Positions 16,173-23,330 of a stretch of DNA of 25,394 bases are shown one piece after another. The notes under the pieces were generated by a model. The model saw only the letters and a program-made list of their open reading frames with translations. It was not told the origin of the DNA and made no database searches. Within the stretch, counting starts at the first letter, position 1, and every line of letters starts with the position of its first letter. The stretch spans positions 1 through 25,394 of the forward strand of contig JBQTIP010000109.1 of the NCBI GenBank assembly GCA_052388025.1, written 5' to 3'. A program made the position numbers and the translations under genes. The stretch comes from JBQTIP01 sp052388025. Lineage in GTDB: Bacteria > Actinomycetota > UBA4738 > HRBIN12.

Positions 16173-17204
16173 CTATCTGTCCGGCGGCTTGGCAGCTCCC
16201 ACCCGCCGGTAGGTCTCGTCCGGTACCAGGGCGGGGTCCTTGTACACGTACCACGTGCATTTCCGTTCCGCACCTATGGGCCAGATCGGTGGGTCGACGA
16301 CGCGAACCGGGTACCCGAACTTGGCGATGGGGACACGCTCCTGCAGCTGGCAGCAGTGCACGCAGTACAGGCACACGCCTTCCTCGTTCCACGCCCAGTC
16401 GTGTTTGCGCGTCGTGACCGCGTAGTTGTACGGCGGCTCCATTCTCGGCGGCGTGCCCTCCTCCGGGTCCGGACGGAACGAACGTCCGCCCGAACCGCAT
16501 GGGTCGAACCGCAGGACCCAGCGGTCGGGTTCCTCCTCGATCTCGACGTCGCCGAACCGGCCCGGCCCGCTGAGGTGGCCGCGGAGCGAGGCGGCCGCGT
16601 CGAGCACGAGCTCGTCGACGGACTCGCTCCACGGTTTCCTTGCCACGTCGTAGCGATCCCTGGTGTCATACAGGGGCTTCATCATGTGATCCCACGCCTC
16701 GCCGATCCGGTCCTCGCCCAGGTCGCGCGCGATCACGTCCAGCAGCCCATACACCCAGTCGCACGCGCGGTCGTGCGTCGCTCGCCAGGCGACGCGCGCA
16801 CGATCCAACTCGGCGAGCGCCTCCGCCGGATCCTCTCGCTCGCAGGCGGCGACGAACGCGTCGATCGCCGACAAGTACTCCGACCACCCCCGTTCGAGAT
16901 CGAAGTCGGCCCCGCCGGGCAGGCGAAGGTTCACGAGGATCCTTTCCTCCGCCGCCGATAGACGCTCCGGTGGCATCCCTTCCCGCATCAGGAACTCCCG
17001 AGCACGGTCCACGAAGAGCGGATAGAGCTCGTATCCCTCACGCGCCTCCTCCACGGTGAAGCGGCCGAGCTCGATGGCCTCCCGGAAACGGCCCTCCTCG
17101 ACCGCCCTGGCAGCCAGCCGATACGTGGAGGTCCCCTGCTCCCGGAGATCGCCCGCTCGGACGCCGCGGCCGGGCCCGAGATCGTCCCGGATGGGACCAC
17201 TCAT
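16173..17204 (-). CDS. Conserved-looking Cys-rich protein of unknown function
   Basis: A 343-residue soluble protein I do not recognise. Residues 20-200 are helical and strongly acidic, with W-rich helices (W-R-A-T-H-D-R-A-C-D-W, W-D-H-M-M-K-P-L-Y-D). The last third contains F-D-P-C-G-S-G-G-R (C236), a compact C-L-Y-C-V-H-C-C cluster (C278, C281, C284, C285 with H283), P-V-R-V-V-D-P-P and K-C-T-W-Y-V-Y (C316). This pattern suggests a metal or iron-sulfur site, or a corrinoid/hydrolase-type binding site. ATG 17204 overlaps the stop of the aldo/keto reductase (ATGA), so the two are co-translated and may act on the same pathway. Its end lies 46 bp before the acyl-CoA reductase start. Confidence 0.7.
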   Translation of the reverse strand: MSGPIRDDLGPGRGVRAGDLREQGTSTYRLAARAVEEGRFREAIELGRFTVEEAREGYELYPLFVDRAREFLMREGMPPERLSAAEERILVNLRLPGGADFDLERGWSEYLSAIDAFVAACEREDPAEALAELDRARVAWRATHDRACDWVYGLLDVIARDLGEDRIGEAWDHMMKPLYDTRDRYDVARKPWSESVDELVLDAAASLRGHLSGPGRFGDVEIEEEPDRWVLRFDPCGSGGRSFRPDPEEGTPPRMEPPYNYAVTTRKHDWAWNEEGVCLYCVHCCQLQERVPIAKFGYPVRVVDPPIWPIGAERKCTWYVYKDPALVPDETYRRVGAAKPPDR

Positions 17205-18178
17205 GTCGGGCTCGCGCCCTCGGCCAGGTGGCGGGCGAGCAAGTCGTCGATACGCTCAAGGGCGGACGCGTCCAGCGCGACGTCCCCAGCAAGCGCGTTC
17301 GTCCGGATGTGGTCGGGGCTGAGGCTCCCCGCTACCAGCGACGTGACGCCTCCCTGTTCCAGCACCCATCGCAGCGCCAAGACCGAAACCGGCAGGTCGA
17401 GCTCGTCGGCGAGCCGCGCCAGGTCACGCGCGAACGCGAGGTTCCGCTCGATCCGCCCGTGGGCGAAGAGCTCCGCGTAGTAGTTCGCCTCGTACTTGGC
17501 GGGCCGGCCGCTCCGCCAGTCCCGCTCGTCGAACCGGGCCGCGTCGGTGACGCCGCCCGAGAGCAGGCCGAACGCGAGCGAGCCGTAGGCGAGGTAGCCG
17601 ATCCCGTGTCCCGCGAGCCATTCCGCCAGCTCGGCGCGGTCGTCGCGGTGGAGCAGGGAGAGCTGGTTCTGGACCGCGTCCACCTGGCCGACGGCGAGGC
17701 ATCGCTCGACGAGCTCTCTACCGAAGTTCGAGACGCCGACGAGCCGCGCAAGGCCGTCGTCGACCAGCTCACACATCGCGCCCCAGCTCTCCTCGAGCGA
17801 CGTCCCCGGGTCGTACCAGTGCAGTAGATAGAGGTCCACCCAGTCCGTCTCGAGGCGTCGAAGGGACGCCTCGATCGCCATCCGGATCTCCGATCGACGC
17901 AACCCACTTCCGGCGCCCGCCGGCGCAACCTTGGTCACGATGAACACATCGTCCCGGCAGCCCCGGACGGCCCGACCGACGAGCACTTCGGACAGGCCGC
18001 CGGCGTAGAGCTCGGCCGTGTCGATCCAGGTCATCCCCGCGTCAAGGGCAGTTCGGATCGCCCGGTCGAAGGTCTCGCGGTCGATCGCGCGAGAGTCGGG
18101 ATCGGCGCCCGTCACCCACGCGCCGTATCCGAGCACGGACAGCTCCCGATCGGAACCCCCGAGCCGTCGCGTCTCCAC
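17201..18178 (-). CDS. Aldo/keto reductase
   Basis: A 325-residue (beta/alpha)8 NADPH-dependent oxidoreductase. The catalytic tetrad is present: D53 (W-I-D-T-A-E-L-Y), Y58, K83 (F-I-V-T-K-V) and H120 (D-L-Y-L-L-H-W). L-G-V-S-N-F-type (V-G-V-S-N-F-G) and V-A-G-S-L-S-P-D-H-I cofactor segments follow. GTG 18178 is supported by GGGAGG 8 nt upstream. It is close to general AKR family proteins (YajO/Tas-like) and the substrate cannot be read. It is translationally coupled to the Cys-rich protein and transcribed divergently from the SDR gene across an 87-bp gap. Confidence 0.92.
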   Translation of the reverse strand: METRRLGGSDRELSVLGYGAWVTGADPDSRAIDRETFDRAIRTALDAGMTWIDTAELYAGGLSEVLVGRAVRGCRDDVFIVTKVAPAGAGSGLRRSEIRMAIEASLRRLETDWVDLYLLHWYDPGTSLEESWGAMCELVDDGLARLVGVSNFGRELVERCLAVGQVDAVQNQLSLLHRDDRAELAEWLAGHGIGYLAYGSLAFGLLSGGVTDAARFDERDWRSGRPAKYEANYYAELFAHGRIERNLAFARDLARLADELDLPVSVLALRWVLEQGGVTSLVAGSLSPDHIRTNALAGDVALDASALERIDDLLARHLAEGASPT

Positions 18179-18265
18179 CGGTGTGGCCTCCCGATCCCGT
18201 CGTGTCCCGAACGTGATGGAGGATAATCCGCCCACCGAACAAGCCGGACGCCCTGGAACGGCTAG

Positions 18266-19033
18266 ATGGCTGAGGAACGAACCGAGAAGCCCGAGCCCCG
18301 CGTCGCGATGATTACGGGCGCCGGGAGCGGCATGGGCGCCGCGTGCGCTCGGCGGTTCGCGGCGGACCACGCCGGCCTGCTCCTGTTCGACCTCCGGCCG
18401 GACGCGGTCCAGGAGGTCGCGCAGACGCTCAGCGCGGGTGACGGCACGGTAGAGATCGTCGCCGGCGACGTGAGCGACGCCGGCGGCGTCCAGGGCGCCG
18501 TCGAGGCCTGCCTGTCCCGCTTCGGTCGGCTGGACGTGCTCGTCAACGCCGCGGGCATAGCCGAACCCACCAGGTTCTTCGACGTCACGGAGGGGGAATG
18601 GGGTCGCGTGCTTGCGGTGAACCTCACCGGGGCCTTCCTGGTGACGCAGGCGGCCGCTCGGCCGATGCGTGACCAAGGATGGGGGCGAATCGTGCACTTC
18701 TCCTCCACCGCCGGGAAAACCGTGAGCACGCTCGGTGGCTGCCACTACACGGCCGCGAAGCACGGCGTCCTCGGCCTCACGAGGGCAGCGGCCAAGGAGC
18801 TCGCGCCCTTCGGCATCACCGTGAACGCGGTGTGCCCCGGCCTCATCGACACGGAGATGGTCCGGGATGCGACGACGCCCGAGCAGCGGGACACCTTTGC
18901 AGCGAGCTTCCCGATCGCGCGGCTCGGCCAGCCGGAGGAGGTCGCCGATCTCGTGCACTTCCTGGCGAGCGACGCCGCCGCCTACATCACCGGCGCCGCG
19001 GTCGACATCACCGGCGGCGACCTCATGGTCTGA
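18266..19033 (+). CDS. Short-chain dehydrogenase/reductase
   Basis: A 255-residue classical SDR. T-G-A-G-S-G-M-G (17-24) is the cofactor loop, N-A-A-G at 94-97 the structural motif, N119 the fourth catalytic residue, S146/S147 and Y161-x3-K165 the catalytic core, and P-G-L-I-D-T-E-M the C-terminal segment. An Asp at the end of strand 2 (L-F-D-L-R) suggests NAD rather than NADP. It resembles 3-oxoacyl or hydroxysteroid-type dehydrogenases. A GATAAT box at 18222-18227 is a possible -10, with no clear -35; the ribosome-binding site is weak. It is convergent with the ferredoxin gene 11 bp away. Confidence 0.92.
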   Translation: MAEERTEKPEPRVAMITGAGSGMGAACARRFAADHAGLLLFDLRPDAVQEVAQTLSAGDGTVEIVAGDVSDAGGVQGAVEACLSRFGRLDVLVNAAGIAEPTRFFDVTEGEWGRVLAVNLTGAFLVTQAAARPMRDQGWGRIVHFSSTAGKTVSTLGGCHYTAAKHGVLGLTRAAAKELAPFGITVNAVCPGLIDTEMVRDATTPEQRDTFAASFPIARLGQPEEVADLVHFLASDAAAYITGAAVDITGGDLMV

Positions 19034-19044
19034 TCCGGCTGACC

Positions 19045-19254
19045 TCAGGTGACCGAGATCGCGTTCTCGGGGCAGTTCTGCTCGGCCAGGCGGACCTTCT
19101 CCCCGAGTTCAGGACCGACCTCCGGCAGTTTCACGACCGAATAGCCGTACTCGTCGGCCTCGAAGACATCGGGGCAGAGCGCGATGCAGCGGTTGTGTCC
19201 CTGACACCGCTTGCCATCCACGCTCACCTGGAGCATCCCGGCTTTCTCGGTCAT
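19045..19254 (-). CDS. Small ferredoxin of the P450-associated [3Fe-4S]/[4Fe-4S] type
   Basis: A 69-residue electron carrier. The cluster motif is C17-x2-H20-x2-C23-x3-C27-P, with the distal C61-P. His at the variable position of C-x2-X-x2-C is known in actinobacterial P450 ferredoxins that carry a [3Fe-4S] or unusual [4Fe-4S] cluster. ATG 19254 overlaps the P450 stop (ATGA), so the ferredoxin is made together with the P450 and is almost certainly its redox partner. No ferredoxin reductase is nearby. An in-frame ATG 45 nt upstream would add residues overlapping the P450 end and is less likely. Confidence 0.9.
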   Translation of the reverse strand: MTEKAGMLQVSVDGKRCQGHNRCIALCPDVFEADEYGYSVVKLPEVGPELGEKVRLAEQNCPENAISVT

Positions 19255-20447
19255 CGGCGGCCCTCCACGACCAGTGGCAGCGGCCCGATCCCGTGCCACG
19301 GCGCATCGGATCCGGGCGCCAGCGAGAACTCCGCATACCTCGCGATGAACTCCTCGAGCGCGACGCGGAGCTCACGTCGGGCCAGGTTCGACCCGAGGCA
19401 GCGATGGATCCCCACGCCGAAGGCCATGTGCGGGTTCGGCTGCCGGTCGATCGCGATCCGGTCGCCGCCGGGGAACTTCGCCTCGTCGCGGTTCCCAGCG
19501 CCGAACACGAGCAGCACGCGCTCGCCCTTGCTGACCGGGCATCCGTCGAGCTTCACGTCTCGCGTCGCCGTCCGGGCCATCGCCTGCACGGACGACAGCG
19601 TGCGAAGGAACTCCTCCACGGCGGCGCCGACGAGCTCCGGCGACGCGACGAGCCGGGCCAGGTCGTCGGGGTGCTGCGCGAGGTACCACAGCCCGCTGCG
19701 GATCACCCACGCGGTCGTATCGAGCCCCGCCGTGAGCAGAACGAAGCCGTAATCGACCAACTCCTCGTCGGTGAGCGGCCGCCCGTCGATCTCGGCCGTG
19801 AGCAGCCGACCGAGAAGGTCGTCGCTGGGCGGCTCGTTCCTTCGGGCCTCGAAGTGCGCGGCCAGGTACGCGCACGTCTCGGCCGCGGCGCGCTCGGTGT
19901 CCGCGTAGTCGTGGGTACGTACGTAGAAGATGCGGTTGATCCAGTCCTCGAGCTTCTCGGAGTCGCAGGTCGGGAGCCCTGCAATCTCGCAGAACACAAT
20001 CATCGGCAGTGGCACCGCGAAGCACTTCGAGGCATCGAACTCCTCCGCGTCACCGACCTCGTCGAGCAGATCCCGCGCCACTCGGCGGACCATCGGCTCC
20101 AGGGCGTCGATCCGGTGCGGCGTGAAGGCCGGGAGCATGAGCTTGCGGTACTTCGGGTGCATCGGGGGATCGATGTCGATCGGGATGCCGGGGCGCACGT
20201 GCCCCATGGGCGGAAGCAGCATCCCCGGTGCGACCGCGAAGGTCTCCGGGTCCTGCTCGATCCGGTGGATGTCGTCGAATTGCGTGACGAACCAGAACCC
20301 CCCGTATCTTTCGCTGAAACCGACCGGGCATCGGTCGCGAAGCTCTCGGTAGACGTCGAACGCGACGTCCAGGCCCTCGTCGTGATGGCTGAAGTCCCGG
20401 GCCAGGGCTCGGACTCCGTCGCCCGCTTCCCCCTGCTGATCTGTCAC
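19251..20447 (-). CDS. Cytochrome P450 monooxygenase
   Basis: A 398-residue soluble bacterial P450. The I-helix oxygen-binding T-A-G-L-D-T-T starts at about residue 239, the ExxR motif is E-F-L-R, and the haem loop is F-G-V-G-I-H-R-C-L-G with the proximal ligand C350. The N-terminal I-D-P-P-M-H-P-K-Y-R-K block is the C-helix region that contacts haem propionates. There is no membrane anchor. GTG 20447 has AAGGGG 6 nt upstream. The substrate is unknown. Neighbouring SDR and aldo/keto reductase genes suggest hydroxylation followed by oxidation or reduction of a lipid, terpenoid or xenobiotic. Confidence 0.95.
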   Translation of the reverse strand: MTDQQGEAGDGVRALARDFSHHDEGLDVAFDVYRELRDRCPVGFSERYGGFWFVTQFDDIHRIEQDPETFAVAPGMLLPPMGHVRPGIPIDIDPPMHPKYRKLMLPAFTPHRIDALEPMVRRVARDLLDEVGDAEEFDASKCFAVPLPMIVFCEIAGLPTCDSEKLEDWINRIFYVRTHDYADTERAAAETCAYLAAHFEARRNEPPSDDLLGRLLTAEIDGRPLTDEELVDYGFVLLTAGLDTTAWVIRSGLWYLAQHPDDLARLVASPELVGAAVEEFLRTLSSVQAMARTATRDVKLDGCPVSKGERVLLVFGAGNRDEAKFPGGDRIAIDRQPNPHMAFGVGIHRCLGSNLARRELRVALEEFIARYAEFSLAPGSDAPWHGIGPLPLVVEGRR

Positions 20448-20533
20448 CTCGGTCCCCTTGCCGCCGCCAACTCGAAGCTAGTCGGTCATCCCGAAGCAGG
20501 CAAGACCACCGGCTCGTTAGACTCCCCGGACCG

Positions 20534-20821
20534 ATGGAGATCTCCGAGCTGCAGAGCGTGCTGCGCGAGACGTACTACGAGCGCGACGAGAAACGCGGGA
20601 CGGACGCCACGTTCCGCTGGTTGGCAGAGGAGGTCGGCGAGCTCGCGCGAGCGCTCCGCACCGGGGACCCGGAGAACCTCGCGCACGAGTTCGGCGACGT
20701 GCTCGCGTGGCTGACCTCGCTGGCGAGCCTCGCGGGCGTGGACCTGGAACGTGCCCTGGCCAGGTACGCGAACGGCTGCCCGCGGTGCGGCCGGATTCCC
20801 TGCGGCTGTGAGCTCCGATGA
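20534..20821 (+). CDS. MazG-like nucleotide pyrophosphohydrolase
   Basis: A 95-residue all-alpha NTP pyrophosphohydrolase. The metal motif E-E-V-G-E (E32, E33, E36) and E-F-G-D (E52, D55) give the family's E-E-x2-E...E-x2-D pattern. Such enzymes hydrolyse (d)NTPs to NMP and pyrophosphate, often as house-cleaning of damaged nucleotides. A C-terminal C-x2-C-x4-C-x-C tail (C82, C85, C90, C92) could hold zinc and is not part of the core fold. No ribosome-binding site precedes ATG 20534; TAGACT at 20518-20523 could serve as -10 of a nearly leaderless transcript. The stop overlaps the next small ORF as ATGA. Confidence 0.85.
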   Translation: MEISELQSVLRETYYERDEKRGTDATFRWLAEEVGELARALRTGDPENLAHEFGDVLAWLTSLASLAGVDLERALARYANGCPRCGRIPCGCELR

Positions 20822-20949
20822 TCGAGATCGGAACGCCTACCGAGGACGAGCGTGAGCGGATCGTCGAGGTCATGCGGCTTTCGTTCGCGAACGGGGCCCG
20901 CACTAGAGCGAGGAGGTACATGGCGAAGAACATCCGTTCGAAGAAGTAG
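20818..20949 (+). CDS. 43-residue ORF coupled to the MazG-like gene, possibly an acetyltransferase remnant
   Basis: Starts at ATG 20818 on an ATGA overlap and ends with two consecutive TAG codons (20947-20952). The first 24 residues (M-I-E-I-G-T-P-T-E-D-E-R...V-M-R-L-S-F-A) resemble the beginning of GNAT/Eis-type acetyltransferases, but the remainder is basic and unrelated, so it may be a remnant. Inside it, AGGAGG lies just before an ATG at 20920 that would encode only nine residues (M-A-K-N-I-R-S-K-K). Either reading frame end is the same. Function unknown. Confidence 0.35.
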   Translation: MIEIGTPTEDERERIVEVMRLSFANGARTRARRYMAKNIRSKK

Positions 20950-21176
20950 TAGTTGCTCGTCCCGGGCGCGATCTGCTGGCGCAGGCGCGTCAGGGAGTAA
21001 ACAGATGAATCAGCCGCCCGAACCAGCGGCAGAGCGTCCGCCCCGTTCCCACGCCGTGGATTGGACCGGCGTCAGAAGGCTGCACAGGACCGCACCCAGC
21101 AGCGCGGCCGCTCCCCGCGAACCGCACACAACGGCCACTCACCGTGTCGGCATCATCGACAAGGTAGGCGTCTGGG
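20950..21176. other. Gene-poor stretch between MazG-coupled ORF and thioredoxin-like gene
   Basis: 227 bp without a convincing gene. AGGGAG at 20991-20996 precedes an ATG at 21005 with good spacing, but the resulting frame is low-complexity (Pro/Arg/Ala), resembles nothing I know, and runs through the opposite-strand thioredoxin-like gene. No attC-like element or clear terminator was found here. Confidence 0.5.
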
Positions 21177-21536
21177 TCAAAGCGCGGTGCGCGTCGGGAA
21201 GAGGACCCGGAGTCGCTCGAGCAGGTACGAGTCCCGTGAGGAGGCGAACTCGTCGACCTTCACTCCGTCCCGGTACACCAGCGTGTAGGGGAGGAATTCG
21301 ACATCGCGCAGCCAAGGATTGTCTCGCTTGAAGCGGGACGATCCCGGCCGGTCCAGGAACATCTTCCCCACCAACGCGCCGTGGAGCCGGCCTCTGTCCA
21401 TGCGACCCCCGAGCGCCCGCCCGTAGGCCGCGCACGCCTCGCAGTCGCCTTTCGCCAGCACCAAGACGGCCTGCTCGGCCCCTCGGATCAGGTCGAGGTT
21501 CCCGTCAGTGATCGTGAGCGGCTCGGTCGAAGCCAT
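21177..21536 (-). CDS. Thioredoxin-like protein
   Basis: A 119-residue thioredoxin-fold protein. After strand A-V-L-V-L-A comes K-G-D-C-E-A-C (C32-x2-C35, a redox CxxC at the start of helix 1). Then comes a V-G-K-M-F-L-D strand and the cis-Pro turn F-L-P-Y-T-L-V-Y-R-D-G-V-K-V-D-E-F. The active site C-E-A-C is unlike the C-G-P-C of housekeeping thioredoxins. It lies 30 bp downstream of the peroxiredoxin-cNMP-domain gene on the same strand and could have been the electron donor of that peroxiredoxin, or a chaperone-like thiol protein. Confidence 0.78.
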   Translation of the reverse strand: MASTEPLTITDGNLDLIRGAEQAVLVLAKGDCEACAAYGRALGGRMDRGRLHGALVGKMFLDRPGSSRFKRDNPWLRDVEFLPYTLVYRDGVKVDEFASSRDSYLLERLRVLFPTRTAL

Positions 21537-21566
21537 GGCTCTCTCTTCTGTGGAAGGACCCGTCGC

Positions 21567-22521
21567 CTACCTGGTCGCCGCCAGCCGCTCGCGAACGATC
21601 TCCGCCAGGTCCCGGGCCGTCGGCTCGGAAGCTTCGACCATCTCCCGAAAGGCGTTCCAGTCCAGGGACAGCAGCACAAGCTCGGTCTTGGCCCGGACCG
21701 AGGCGGTCCGCCGGGCCTCTGTGAGCAGGCCGATCTCGCCAAAGAACTCCCCCGGTCCCAGCGTCGAGAGCATGATCTCAGTGTCGTCGGACCGTCGGCG
21801 AACGACTTCGGCCTCACCGTTTGCCACCACGTAGAACCCGTCGGGGGCATCACCCTGGTGGAACACCACCTCGCCGGGAGCGACCGTGATCCTCTTCGAG
21901 CGCTCGGCCGTCTCGGCCAGCACGTCCTCGGGCAACTCGGGGAAGGCCTTGGCCAGATACTCGTCGCGCCCGGTGAGGGTGGGCTGGCCCGGCCTCCACC
22001 CGGCCGGGCAAAGCTCGCCGGTACGAAGAGCCTGCAAGGTGCGGAGGGTCTCCTACACGCTTCGCCCGACTGACAGATCCGTAACGCTGTAGTGGACCAG
22101 CACGCCTTTGGGGTCGACGATGAACGTGCCTCGCAAGGCGGTGCCGTTTCCCAGGAGAACCCCGTACCGCTTGCTCAATCGGTGCGACGTGTCAGCGATG
22201 ACGGGGTACTCACGCCCGAGAGCCGGGGGTCAGACTCGAACCAAGCCTTGTGGCTGTAGAAGCTGTCGGTGCTGGCCCCGATCACCACGGCGTTCTCGCG
22301 GTCGAAGTCCGCGTGCAGCTCGGCGAACGAGGCGATCTCGGTGGGGCACACGAACGTGAAGTCCCTGGGGTAGAAGAAGGGGACCACCCACCTCCCCGCG
22401 TACTCCAAGAGCGAGAGTCCTTTGACCTCCCTCTCTCCTCGGACGTAGGCCTCGACCTCGAAGTCCGGCCCGCCTTGAAGTACGCGCCGTCGTAGAACGC
22501 CATAATGCGCAGGCCGGCCAT
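21567..22521 (-). pseudogene. Peroxiredoxin fused to a cyclic-nucleotide-binding domain, with two frameshifts and a stop
   Basis: From ATG 22521 (AGGAGGTGA upstream) the repaired protein is about 318 residues. The first 200 are a 2-Cys peroxiredoxin with peroxidatic F-T-F-V-C-P-T-E and resolving G-E-L-C-P-A-G-W. Residues 210-318 are a cNMP-binding domain (F-H-Q-G-D-A-P-D-G-F-Y-V-V, G-E-F-F-G-E-I-G-L-L, R-R-T-A-S-V-R-A). Three lesions break it: one missing base in the G/C run at 22466-22471 (restores A-G-P-D-F-E-V), one missing base at 22210-22212 (restores G-V-E-Y-P-V-I), and TAG at 22053-22055 where E is expected in V-E-E-T-L-R. The cNMP domain frame has only a TTG inside the peroxiredoxin tail, so it is not a separate gene. 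Both indels are at short homopolymers and could be sequencing errors; the TAG is a substitution. Confidence 0.85.
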
Positions 22522-22562
22522 GGAGTCACCTCCTCGAACTCGCCGGGACGTTCCTCACGTCC

Positions 22563-22623
22563 GCCGAACGGATTGGCGCGTGAGCCGCCGCCGAAGGCGG
22601 CCGGTTCCACGCGCCTGTTAGAC
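22563..22623 (-). repeat. attC-like recombination site after the membrane-protein cassette
   Basis: On the minus strand: GTCTAAC (R'' at 22617-22623), inverted arms GGCGCGTG / CACGCGCC with a CCGCC-TTCG-GCGG tip, and GTTCGGC (R' at 22563-22569; one mismatch to GTTRRRY). It is 61 bp and starts 21 nt after the membrane-protein stop. It is the last attC-like element seen before the chromosomal-looking genes. Confidence 0.75.
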
Positions 22624-22644
22624 GGCGGTCACCTTGCATTTCAT

Positions 22645-23124
22645 TTAAGCCCTCCTAAAAAACATTCTGTACGGCAAGATCAAACCGAGAAGTGAGAGAA
22701 CGAGAAAGATTGCAGGCATCTGTACAAATCCGCCCTTTAGCTCGTGGAAAAGGAGGCCGGTCATGAAACCAGGAACAACCAATAGAGCGAACCAGGCCCA
22801 TCGCTGACCTTTCCGGAACGGGATGGAAGAGGCCATGATCACGAAGACGGCAAAGCCGAGGAGAGCGAGACCCGCGACTCTTGAAATCCCTCTCAGCAGA
22901 GTGACTGCCTCTGGATTTCCCGAAAATACCTGGTTCCACGTCGTCCCTGTAAGGCCCTTAACCGCCTCCGGACCACCCGGGATCCCAACGGGGAAATCAC
23001 TCAGTGAGAGACCGAACATGAGGGCACTAATCCCGAAGATCAAGAAGGGCAGGCTCACGAGGAGCAACAAGACCCACGCGTATCTCTCAAACCAGCTGCC
23101 CGATTGGGTTGGCTCATCCCTCAC
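22645..23124 (-). CDS. Integral membrane protein of unknown function (cassette gene)
   Basis: A 159-residue protein with four predicted membrane helices at roughly residues 15-38, 78-98, 108-125 and 132-152, separated by a 35-residue loop after the first helix. It has no charged residues within the helices and no motif I recognise. The DNA is visibly richer in A and T than the left part of the window. It lies on the minus strand between two attC-like elements (22563-22623 and 23160-23229), so it reads as one integron gene cassette. No promoter is seen. Confidence 0.75.
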   Translation of the reverse strand: MRDEPTQSGSWFERYAWVLLLLVSLPFLIFGISALMFGLSLSDFPVGIPGGPEAVKGLTGTTWNQVFSGNPEAVTLLRGISRVAGLALLGFAVFVIMASSIPFRKGQRWAWFALLVVPGFMTGLLFHELKGGFVQMPAIFLVLSLLGLILPYRMFFRRA

Positions 23125-23159
23125 TTCACACCTCTCTATCCCCGGACCCTTATTCGTCC

Positions 23160-23229
23160 GTCTAACGATGGAAGTCAGCCGCCCGACGCGGCGAAGCCGC
23201 GGAGGGTCGGCTGGACTGATTTGTTAGCC
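23160..23229 (-). repeat. attC-like recombination site after the RibD-like cassette
   Basis: On the minus strand: GGCTAAC (R'' at 23223-23229), an imperfect 70-bp hairpin with GTCCAGCCGACCC pairing to GGGCGGCTGAC, a CCGCGG-CTTCG-CCGCG tip, and GTTAGAC (R' at 23160-23166). The 5' arm has two unpaired bases relative to the 3' arm, the extrahelical-base pattern of attC, which fixes the orientation as minus. Confidence 0.82.
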
Positions 23230-23330
23230 CGCTTCGCGAATTCGCATACTGGGTGCCGCACGGCCCAGCGACCGCTGGCGGCCCCATAGATCCGGAGAGG
23301 CGACCAGGGAGAGCCATACCCTTCAGATGC

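Noticed and set aside
21005..21331. Plus-strand frame with a good ribosome-binding site at 20991-20996
   Set aside because: Low-complexity Arg/Pro/Ala sequence with no family likeness, overlapping the convincing thioredoxin-like gene over half its length.
21567..22037. Separate Crp/cNMP-binding protein gene starting at TTG 22037
   Set aside because: Its first 20 residues are clearly the peroxiredoxin C-terminal tail (L-Q-A-L-R-T-G-E-L-C-P), so it is the downstream part of one fusion gene split by a TAG.
22522..22562. attC-bounded cassette containing the peroxiredoxin fusion
   Set aside because: The gene starts close after an R' core, but no attC-like hairpin was found after its end or after the thioredoxin-like gene, so it is treated as flanking chromosome.
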